A model generated the notes under the pieces. It ran no database searches, had not been told where the DNA came from, and saw nothing but the letters and a program-made list of their open reading frames with translations. A DNA stretch of 10,747 bases from an uncultured Collinsella sp. GTDB taxonomy: Bacteria; Actinomycetota; Coriobacteriia; Coriobacteriales; Coriobacteriaceae. Every line of letters starts with the position of its first letter. Position 1 is the stretch's first letter. Location of the stretch: contig CAAENB010000094.1 in NCBI GenBank assembly GCA_900757235.1, positions 1 through 10,747 of the forward strand, written 5' to 3'. Position numbers and translations under genes: made by a program. Of this stretch, positions 5,017-10,747 are shown piece by piece.

Positions 5017-6075
5017 ATGAAATCCACCACCGCATTCAAAGACAAGACCCTGATGATCACGGGCGGCACCGGCTCGTTCGGCAACACCGTCCTCAAGCAC
5101 TTCATGGACACCGACCTGGCCGAGATCCGCATCTTCTCTCGCGACGAGAAGAAGCAGGACGACATGCGCCACCGCCTGCAGGAGAAGTCGCCCGAGCTCG
5201 CCTCCAAGGTGCGCTTCTTCATCGGCGACGTCCGTAACGCCCAGTCGGTGCGCGACGCCATGCACGGCGTGGACTACATCTTCCACGCCGCCGCCTTGAA
5301 GCAGGTGCCCTCCTGCGAGTTCTTCCCCATGGAGGCCGTGCGCACCAACGTCATCGGCACGGACAACGTGCTGCACGCCGCGATCGACGAGGGCGTCGAC
5401 CGCGTCGTGTGCCTGTCCACCGACAAGGCGGCATACCCCATCAACGCCATGGGCAAGTCCAAGGCCATGATGGAGTCCATCATCTACGCCAACGCCCGAA
5501 ACGGCGCCGGCCGCACCACCATCTGCTGCACCCGCTACGGCAACGTCATGTGCTCGCGCGGCAGCGTCATCCCGCTGTTCATCGACCGCATCCGAAAAGG
5601 GGAGCCGCTCACGGTCACCGACCCCAACATGACCCGCTTCCTCATGAACCTGGACGAGGCGGTCGACCTGGTGCAGTTCGCCTTCGAGCACGCCAACCCC
5701 GGCGACCTGTTCATCCAGAAGGCGCCTGCCTCCACCATCGGCGACCTCGCCGAGGCGGTCCAGGAGGTCTTCGGCCGCGTGGGCACCCAGGTGATCGGCA
5801 CCCGCCACGGCGAGAAGCTCTTCGAGACCCTCATGACCCGCGAGGAGCGCCTGCGCGCCGAGGACATGGGTGGCTACTACCGCGTGGCATGCGACTCGCG
5901 CGACCTGAACTACGACAAGTTCGTCGTGGACGGTGAGGTGGAGACCCAGGCCGACGAGTCCTACACCTCCCACAACACCGAGAGGCTCGACGTTGAGGGC
6001 ACCATCGCCAAGATCAAGACTGCCGAGTACGTGCAGCTGGCGCTCGAGGGCCGCGAGCACGAGGCGGTGCAGTAG
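5017..6075 (+). CDS. capE: UDP-GlcNAc 4,6-dehydratase/5-epimerase, CapE-like
   Basis: 352 residues, an extended short-chain dehydrogenase of the CapE/FlaA1 group. CapE converts UDP-GlcNAc to a UDP 4-keto-6-deoxy-L-arabino-hexulose, the first step towards UDP-L-FucNAc. It shows the NAD(P)-binding GGTGSFGNTVL (16-26), FSRDEKKQDDMR (40-51) at the second strand, FIGDVRN (68-74), AALKQVPSCEFFPMEA (92-107), CLSTDKAAYPINAMGKSK (132-149) and CTRYGNVMCSRGS. The catalytic tyrosine of ordinary SDRs is replaced by M145 in an M-x-x-x-K arrangement (K149), characteristic of these inverting dehydratases. It starts directly after the GT26 stop (TAG-ATG), with AAGGAAGG upstream. Codon use is strongly GC-ending, unlike the gene before it. 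The capF and capG partners directly downstream make CapE more likely than PseB/FlaA1. Confidence 0.9.
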   Translation: MKSTTAFKDKTLMITGGTGSFGNTVLKHFMDTDLAEIRIFSRDEKKQDDMRHRLQEKSPELASKVRFFIGDVRNAQSVRDAMHGVDYIFHAAALKQVPSCEFFPMEAVRTNVIGTDNVLHAAIDEGVDRVVCLSTDKAAYPINAMGKSKAMMESIIYANARNGAGRTTICCTRYGNVMCSRGSVIPLFIDRIRKGEPLTVTDPNMTRFLMNLDEAVDLVQFAFEHANPGDLFIQKAPASTIGDLAEAVQEVFGRVGTQVIGTRHGEKLFETLMTREERLRAEDMGGYYRVACDSRDLNYDKFVVDGEVETQADESYTSHNTERLDVEGTIAKIKTAEYVQLALEGREHEAVQ

Positions 6076-6076
6076 G

Positions 6077-7294
6077 GTGCGCGTCCTCGTCACCGGCGCC
6101 AGGGGCTTCGTCGGGAAGAACCTCTGCTGCGCGCTGAAAAACATCCGCGACGGCAAGGACCGCCGCGCCAAATACCGAGCCCTGCTGCCGCTCGAGGTCA
6201 TGGAGTATGACGTCGACTCGACGACCGAGGAGCTGGACGGCTACTGCTCCCGCGCCGACTTCGTCTTCAACCTGGCCGGCGTCAACCGCCCCGAGGACCA
6301 GGCGGAGTTCATGGAGGGCAACTTCGGGTTCGCCTCCACGCTGCTTGATGCCCTCGAGCGCCACGGGAACACGTGCCCCGTCATGCTCTCCAGCTCCGCG
6401 CAGGCGAGCCTTTCCGGCCGTTTTGAGGGCTCGGTCTACGGCGAGTCGAAACTGGCGGGGGAGGGCCTGTTCCGCGATTATTCCGAGCGCACGGGCGCCC
6501 CGGTGCTCATCTACCGCTTTCCCAACCTCTACGGCAAGTGGTGCCGCCCGCGTTACAACTCCGCCGTGGCCACCTTCTGCGACGCCATCGCCAACGGCCG
6601 CTCCTACACCGTGAACGACCCCTCGGTGGAGCTGGAGCTCCTCTACATCGACGACCTCGTCGACGAGATGCTGGGCGCCCTGCTGGGGGAGGAGCACCGC
6701 TGCGGATACGAGGGGCTCGAGCGCGTCGACGGAGATGATTTCTGCTACGTCCCCGGGACCGACGTGAAAACCCTGGGCGAGATCGTCTACCTGCTGGGCA
6801 GCTTCCGCGACAGCCGCGAGACGCTTTCGGTGCCGGACCTTTCCGAGGGATCCTTCTCCAAGAAGCTCTGGAGCACGTTCCTGTCCCACTACGAGCCGGG
6901 GCACTTCGCCTACTCCCTGAAGCCCAACACCGACGAGCGCGGCTCGTTCACCGAGTTCCTGCGCACGCCGGAGCGCGGCCAGGTCTCCATCAACGTCTCG
7001 AAGCCCGGCATCACCAAGGGCAACCACTGGCACATGAGCAAATGGGAGAGGTTCCTGGTGGTCTCCGGTACCGCGTCGATCAGGCTGAGGAGGGTGGGGG
7101 AGGACGCCGAGGGCAAGCCCTTCCCCGTCGACGAGTATGTCGTCTCTGGTCCCGACATGCGCGTGGTCGAGATGATCCCCGGCTACACGCACTCCATCAC
7201 CAACATGTCCGACACCGAGGACCTCGTGACGGTCATCTGGGCCAACGAGCCCTTCGACCCCGAGGACCCCGACACCTACTACGAGGAGGTCTAG
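6077..7294 (+). CDS. capF: CapF-like bifunctional reductase/cupin enzyme (UDP-L-FucNAc pathway)
   Basis: 405 residues with two domains. The N-terminal part (about 1-275) is an SDR: MRVLVTGARGFVGKNL (GxxGxxG at 7-13), FNLAGVNRPED (64-74), SSSAQAS, catalytic YGESK (121-125), and YRFPNLYGKW (146-155). The C-terminal part (about 276-405) is a cupin with GNHWHMSKWERFLVVSGT (315-332), whose His and Glu residues are the expected metal ligands, and IPGYTHSITN (367-376). In Staphylococcus aureus CapF, the cupin epimerises C3 of the CapE product and the SDR domain then reduces the 4-keto group with NADPH. The best start is GTG 6077, one base after the capE stop, with GAGGCGG (6061-6067) 9 bases upstream; earlier in-frame codons lie inside capE. 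From memory it is somewhat longer than S. aureus CapF (about 370 residues), with extra residues around 205-225. Confidence 0.9.
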   Translation: MRVLVTGARGFVGKNLCCALKNIRDGKDRRAKYRALLPLEVMEYDVDSTTEELDGYCSRADFVFNLAGVNRPEDQAEFMEGNFGFASTLLDALERHGNTCPVMLSSSAQASLSGRFEGSVYGESKLAGEGLFRDYSERTGAPVLIYRFPNLYGKWCRPRYNSAVATFCDAIANGRSYTVNDPSVELELLYIDDLVDEMLGALLGEEHRCGYEGLERVDGDDFCYVPGTDVKTLGEIVYLLGSFRDSRETLSVPDLSEGSFSKKLWSTFLSHYEPGHFAYSLKPNTDERGSFTEFLRTPERGQVSINVSKPGITKGNHWHMSKWERFLVVSGTASIRLRRVGEDAEGKPFPVDEYVVSGPDMRVVEMIPGYTHSITNMSDTEDLVTVIWANEPFDPEDPDTYYEEV

Positions 7295-7298
7295 CCGC

Positions 7299-8480
7299 AT
7301 GGGCAAGGACTATTCCGATATCCGCTTCGGGGACGACGGCCGCCTGAAGCTACTGATCATCGTGGGCACCCGCCCCGAGGTCATCCGCCTGTCCGAGGTC
7401 ATCAAGAAGTGCCGCCGCCACTTCGACTGCCTGCTGGCTCACACCGGGCAGAACTACGACTACACGCTCAACGGCATCTTCTTCCGCGACCTGTCGCTGG
7501 ACGACCCCGACGTCTACCTGGACGCTGTGGGCGCCGACCTGGGCGAGACGGTGGGCAATATCATCGCCGCGAGCTATAAGCTGATGGTGCAGGTCCAGCC
7601 CGATGCGCTGCTGATCCTGGGCGACACCAACAGCTGCCTGTCCGCTATCGCGGCCAAGAGGCTCCACATCCCCATCTTCCACATGGAGGCGGGCAACCGC
7701 TGCAAGGACGAGTGCCTGCCCGAGGAGACCAACCGCCGCATCGTCGACGTGATCTCCGACGTCAACCTTGCCTACTCCGAGCACGCCCGTCGCTACCTCA
7801 AGGACACCGGCTGCGCCCCGGAGCGCACCTACGTCACAGGCTCGCCCATGGCGGAGGTCCTGCGCGCCAACCTGGACAAGATCGAGGCATCCGATATCCT
7901 CTCCGAGCTCCGCCTTGAGCCCAAGCGCTATATGCTGCTCTCGGCCCACCGCGAGGAGAACATCGACACCGAGGCGAACTTCACGAGCCTGTTCACCGCG
8001 ATCAACGCGCTGGCCGAGAAATACGACATGCCGATCCTGTACTCCTGCCACCCGCGCTCCCGTAAGCGCCTGGAGGCCACTGGCTTCAAGCTCGACCCGC
8101 GCGTGCGCATGCACGAGCCCATGGGTTTCCACGACTACAACTGCCTGCAGATGAACGCCTTCGCGGTTGTCTCCGACTCCGGCACCCTGCCCGAGGAGTC
8201 GAGCTTCTTCGCCAGTATCGGCCGCCCGTTCCCGGCGGTGTGCATCCGTACCTCGACCGAGCGCCCCGAGGCGCTGGACAAGGCGTGCTTCACGCTTGCC
8301 GGCATCAGCGAGCGCGGCCTGCTCCAGGCGGTCCACACCGCCGTCGAGCTCGACGCCGAGGGGTCGCTCCCCGAGGCCCCCGTGCCCGACTACGCCGACG
8401 AGACCGTGTCCACCAAGGTCGTGAAAATCATCCAGAGCTACACAGGCGTCGTAGACAAGATGGTGTGGAGGAAATGCTAG
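7299..8480 (+). CDS. capG: UDP-N-acetylglucosamine 2-epimerase family enzyme, CapG-like
   Basis: 393 residues, GT-B fold, non-hydrolysing 2-epimerase family. CapG epimerises C2 of the CapF product to give UDP-N-acetyl-L-fucosamine. Family motifs in order are IVGTRPEVIRL (21-31), AHTGQNYD (47-54), LGDTNSCLS (107-115), HMEAGNRC (128-135), PEETNRRIVD (141-150), SAHREENID (215-223), SCHPRSRKR (249-257) and VSDSGTLPEESSF (291-303). The usual SDSGG/QEE has become SDSGT/PEE, a variation I associate with the CapG-type branch rather than WecB proper. The ATG at 7299 lies 9 bases after a strong GAGGAGG (7283-7289) located at the end of capF. Position after capE and capF supports CapG over a UDP-ManNAc-forming WecB, though the latter would suit the GT26 gene upstream and cannot be excluded. 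Confidence 0.88.
   Translation: MGKDYSDIRFGDDGRLKLLIIVGTRPEVIRLSEVIKKCRRHFDCLLAHTGQNYDYTLNGIFFRDLSLDDPDVYLDAVGADLGETVGNIIAASYKLMVQVQPDALLILGDTNSCLSAIAAKRLHIPIFHMEAGNRCKDECLPEETNRRIVDVISDVNLAYSEHARRYLKDTGCAPERTYVTGSPMAEVLRANLDKIEASDILSELRLEPKRYMLLSAHREENIDTEANFTSLFTAINALAEKYDMPILYSCHPRSRKRLEATGFKLDPRVRMHEPMGFHDYNCLQMNAFAVVSDSGTLPEESSFFASIGRPFPAVCIRTSTERPEALDKACFTLAGISERGLLQAVHTAVELDAEGSLPEAPVPDYADETVSTKVVKIIQSYTGVVDKMVWRKC
8467..8471 (+). promoter_or_regulatory. Ribosome-binding site deciding the GT4 start
   Basis: GGAGG stands 8 bases before GTG 8480 but only 2 bases before the in-frame ATG 8474, so the GTG is the likelier start; it also gives the one-base stop/start overlap seen elsewhere in this operon. 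Confidence 0.55.
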
Positions 8481-9661
8481 TGTCGCAGACCCAAGGGCTC
8501 ACGACCGACGCGCTCGTCGACGAAGCACTCGCTCTGGGTGAATGTCTGGGACGCCCGCTGCGCTACGTCCAGCTCAACAGCTTTTACAACGGTTCCACCG
8601 GTACCATAATGCGCAACCTTCACCATGAGCTGACTGAGCGCGGGGTTGACTCTTACATCTTCTGGGGCCGTCGCCACAACACGATAAGCGACCATGAGCA
8701 GTGCTGCGCTTCGAAGGCCGGCTACCTCTCCCACGGCGCCATGACACGTTTGCATGACCGCATGGGCTTCTACTCTAAGCGAGATACCGCAAAACTGCTC
8801 AAGCGCCTGGACGAGATCGATCCCGATGTGGTGCACCTGCATAACATACACGGCTATTACGTGAACATAGAGATGCTGTTCTCTTGGCTCGCCTCACATC
8901 GTTGCCAGGTTAAATGGACGTTGCACGATTGCTGGGCCTTTACGGGCCATTGTGCACACTTCACATATGTGAAGTGTGCACAATGGCAGTCTCATTGCGC
9001 GTACTCGAAATGCTGCCCGCAGCTGGACACCTATCCCATAACGATTTCAAAAACCAACTGCGCGAGAAACTATGAAGATAAGAAACGCATCTTCACGAGC
9101 GTACCGCCTGAGCGGATGACGCTAATAACACCTTCACAGTGGCTCGCGGATTTGGTCGGGGAGAGCTTTCTCAAAGATTATCCGGTGGAGGTCCGTCATA
9201 ACGTCATCGACACCGACGTTTTCAAGCCCACCCCAAGCGACTTCCGCGAGAGATACGGTATTGGCGACCGGTTTATGGTGCTAGGCGTTGCGAGCCCTTG
9301 GACCAAGCGCAAGGGACTTCCTGATTTCGTCCGCTTAGCCGAGGAACTTGACTCTGACAAGTTTGTCGTAGCGCTCGTCGGCCTTTCGGATCGGCAGCTA
9401 AAGGCGCTTCCCCGGGGCGTTGTTGGCCTCAAACGTACCAACTCTCCCCAGGAGCTCGCCGGCATCTATACAACGGCGGACGTCTATTTCAATCCTACCG
9501 TAGAGGACAACTATCCGACGGTCAACCTTGAAGCCGAGGCCTGTGGCACTCCTGTTATAACTTACGACACAGGTGGGTGCAGGGAGACGCTTCATCGTGC
9601 TGATTCAAGTTTCGTTGCCGGCTTTGATCAAGCACTATCCATGATAGAGAAAGGCTTTTAA
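8480..9661 (+). CDS. GT4-family glycosyltransferase (WcaC-like)
   Basis: 393 residues from GTG 8480, a cytoplasmic GT-B glycosyltransferase that should add one sugar to the lipid-linked repeat unit. The N-terminal domain has QLNSFYNGSTGTIM (31-44), a donor-side glycine loop, and DVVHLHNIHGYYVN (116-129). The central KWTLHDCWAFTGHCAHF (145-161) begins a cysteine-rich stretch (C151, C158, C166, C173, C178, C179) typical of WcaC-like proteins. The C-terminal domain has ITPSQWLADL (216-225), GVASPWTKRKGLPDF (269-283) and the nucleotide-sugar-binding D343-x7-E351 in VEDNYPTVNLEAEACG. It overlaps the capG stop by one base and ends 2 bases before the acyltransferase. GC is lower than in capEFG. A perfect 42-bp palindrome lies within codons 156-170. 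Donor and acceptor are unknown. Confidence 0.88.
   Translation: MSQTQGLTTDALVDEALALGECLGRPLRYVQLNSFYNGSTGTIMRNLHHELTERGVDSYIFWGRRHNTISDHEQCCASKAGYLSHGAMTRLHDRMGFYSKRDTAKLLKRLDEIDPDVVHLHNIHGYYVNIEMLFSWLASHRCQVKWTLHDCWAFTGHCAHFTYVKCAQWQSHCAYSKCCPQLDTYPITISKTNCARNYEDKKRIFTSVPPERMTLITPSQWLADLVGESFLKDYPVEVRHNVIDTDVFKPTPSDFRERYGIGDRFMVLGVASPWTKRKGLPDFVRLAEELDSDKFVVALVGLSDRQLKALPRGVVGLKRTNSPQELAGIYTTADVYFNPTVEDNYPTVNLEAEACGTPVITYDTGGCRETLHRADSSFVAGFDQALSMIEKGF
8946..8987. repeat. Perfect 42-bp palindrome inside the GT4 gene
   Basis: The left arm (8946-8966) starts GCCATTGTGCACACTTCACA and its 21 bases are matched exactly by the reverse complement at 8967-8987, with no spacer and ATAT at the centre. 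It covers codons 156-170 in the cysteine-rich region of the glycosyltransferase. As RNA it would give a stem of about 19 bp with a 4-nt loop. Confidence 0.97.
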
Positions 9662-9663
9662 TA

Positions 9664-10227
9664 ATGAGGGTCGACAAAGTCGTTCCTGCTGCTCAGGGAT
9701 ATAAACGCGTAGCGAAAATACCTTTAAAGGGCGTTCTCCTTGCAATAAATAAGTTATCGAACAAAACTTATAAAAAGCTATACCCTCGCTACTTGGCGTG
9801 GCTAGGGGTCAACATCTCGGATAAGTTCTCCGAGTACGGTGATCCTTGGATAAGCCCTGAATGCCGCTTCGATGCGGCGGGCTACAATCTCATCACTTTG
9901 GGCGATGGAGTCACCATCAGCTATGGAACGTCCATCTTAGTCCACGACTACAGCATCGACAAGGCGTTGTATGCTCGCCGTGGGACGCATGGTAAGCTTC
10001 TCAAGTCTGTGACTATTGGCAGGAACTGTTTTATCGGCGCAAACACAATGATTCTGCCTGGCACTGTTATCGGTGATGACTGCATCATCGGGGGGGGGTC
10101 GGTTGTCAAAGGCCGCTTTCCGGTTGGATCGGTCGTATGCGGCAACCCGGCTCGCGTTGTTGGAACTGTAGATGAGTTCCTTGAAAAGCACGAGGCCAAA
10201 GAGGATATCGTTTATGGACTTTCCTAA
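9664..10227 (+). CDS. Hexapeptide-repeat (left-handed beta-helix) O-acyltransferase
   Basis: 187 residues of the WbbJ/maltose-acetyltransferase-like group, which usually move an acetyl group from acetyl-CoA onto a sugar hydroxyl, in the cytoplasm. After an alpha-helical, basic N-terminus (about 1-50), hexapeptide repeats begin around 75 (ITLGDGVTISYGTSI), with H94 in LVHDYS as the likely catalytic base. They continue through VTIGRNCFIGANTMILPGTV (116-135) and IGDDCIIGGGSVVKGRFPVG, ending in the family hallmark GNPARVVG (160-167). ATG 9664 is 2 bases after the previous stop, with GAGAAAGG (9647-9654) 9 bases upstream. The last 14 bases overlap the next gene. Residues 143-145 are encoded by a run of nine G, so slippage would remove the C-terminal quarter. 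It probably O-acetylates the polysaccharide; other acyl donors are possible. Confidence 0.88.
   Translation: MRVDKVVPAAQGYKRVAKIPLKGVLLAINKLSNKTYKKLYPRYLAWLGVNISDKFSEYGDPWISPECRFDAAGYNLITLGDGVTISYGTSILVHDYSIDKALYARRGTHGKLLKSVTIGRNCFIGANTMILPGTVIGDDCIIGGGSVVKGRFPVGSVVCGNPARVVGTVDEFLEKHEAKEDIVYGLS
10090..10098 (+). repeat. In-frame G9 tract within the acyltransferase gene
   Basis: Nine consecutive G residues encode Gly143-Gly145. Losing one G would bring TAG 10169-10171 into frame; gaining one would bring TGA 10173-10175 into frame. Either change truncates the protein within about 30 codons and removes the conserved GNPARVVG end. Confidence 0.9.
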
Positions 10228-10747
10228 TGAGAAGGTGCTGCTGATTTCACGTCTCGACGGAAACAGGGGGCCTTTGGGCGTAGCCGCGGCAGTCCACTCC
10301 CGTCTTGCCCAGAATCATGCTTGCAAGCTTGCTGAGGTTTATTCCTTTGCCGATGTGCTAAAGCTCATTGTGAAGATTCCATTTACTTACAAGGGTTACT
10401 CCATATGCGTGCACCAAAATGGATTCAGAGTACCCATGGCGCTCTGCATGCTATCGAAGATTGATCACGGCAATAACTACTACCTCGTAGTTCATGGCAT
10501 TGCAGCCGAAGAACGCAAATACCGGCCGGTGCTGTCTCGTGATCTTAAGCTCGAACCTAAGCTAATTAGAGAGTTCCCGAATCTCATCTGTGTTTCTAGG
10601 TTTGAGGCTGAAGTTCTTAAGAAGTTGTATGGCCGTAACGAAAACGTTACGGTGATCGGGAACGGTGTCGACCTCCCTGTAGGGGTTGAAGTCGACTCAT
10701 TGTTGGCTGAGAAGCGCTCCTCGAATCCTCCCGTCGTGATAACGACG
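10214..10747 (+). CDS. GT4-family glycosyltransferase, N-terminal part (runs off the right edge)
   Basis: 178 codons without a stop to the window end. The ATG at 10214 overlaps the acyltransferase by 14 bases, and AAAGAGG (10198-10204) stands 9 bases upstream. The reading frame gives an N-terminal GT-B domain: KVLLISRLDGNRGPLGVAAA (7-26) with a donor-side glycine loop, YYLVVHGIAAEERKYR (89-104), the ICVSRFEAEVLKKLYG segment (125-140) and VTVIGNGVD (145-153). The last two are typical of family GT4, where CVS...A..L and V.VI.NGVD link the two domains. The C-terminal nucleotide-sugar domain is outside the window. It should add a further sugar to the repeat unit; its specificity cannot be inferred. 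Confidence 0.82.
   Translation, partial: MDFPNEKVLLISRLDGNRGPLGVAAAVHSRLAQNHACKLAEVYSFADVLKLIVKIPFTYKGYSICVHQNGFRVPMALCMLSKIDHGNNYYLVVHGIAAEERKYRPVLSRDLKLEPKLIREFPNLICVSRFEAEVLKKLYGRNENVTVIGNGVDLPVGVEVDSLLAEKRSSNPPVVITT

Noticed and set aside
4951..8336. Long minus-strand open frames (4951-6201, 6014-7306, 7350-8336) opposite capE, capF and capG
   Set aside because: They mirror the GC-rich codon pattern of the sense genes, are low-complexity (Val/Ala/Gly/Asp/His-rich), show no known motifs, and lie opposite enzymes with clear active-site motifs.
10633..10652. 8-bp hairpin CCGTAACG-AAAA-CGTTACGG in the last gene
   Set aside because: Several inverted repeats of this length are expected by chance in 10.7 kb, and no T-run or regulatory context supports it.

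Overview
The window is GC-rich bacterial chromosome and most resembles a Coriobacteriia genome, probably Collinsella. This is inferred from gene content and codon style, not from a search. It falls into three parts.

Left part (1-2132), housekeeping. A glycogen branching enzyme gene (glgB) runs off the left edge on the minus strand. Facing away from it is a two-gene plus-strand unit: a HAD phosphatase and a thiamine-diphosphokinase-like protein. The divergent spacer holds several operator-like dyads built on TGGTAAAAC. After the kinase come an 82-nt, almost fully paired hairpin, a good sigma-70-type promoter, a tRNA-Ala(GGC) gene with encoded CCA, and an intrinsic terminator.

Middle part (2133-2877). 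There is no convincing gene. A possible extended -10 promoter near 2404 is followed by a heavily structured stretch with at least four hairpins, one with a perfect 14-bp stem. This looks like the long leader of the locus downstream.

Right part (2878-10747, running off the edge), a surface polysaccharide (capsule/EPS) operon, all on the plus strand and tightly packed. Its order is a NusG-family specialised antiterminator (LoaP-like); a monotopic phosphoglycosyl transferase that starts the lipid-linked repeat unit; a WecG/TagA-family (GT26) glycosyltransferase; a capE-capF-capG cassette that makes UDP-N-acetyl-L-fucosamine from UDP-GlcNAc; a GT4 glycosyltransferase; a hexapeptide-repeat acyltransferase; and the N-terminal part of another GT4 glycosyltransferase. 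The expected product is an undecaprenyl-linked oligosaccharide containing L-FucNAc and carrying an acyl (probably acetyl) group. The antiterminator probably acts on its own operon's transcript.

The points most worth a second look are a perfect 42-bp palindrome inside a conserved coding stretch of the first GT4 gene; long G tracts (G10 before the phosphoglycosyl transferase, G9 inside the acyltransferase) that could act as phase-variation switches; the structured leader before the antiterminator; a perfect 12-bp hairpin at the start of the GT26 gene that could compete for its ribosome-binding region; and a sharp base-composition mosaic, in which the very GC-rich capEFG cassette sits between lower-GC glycosyltransferase genes.
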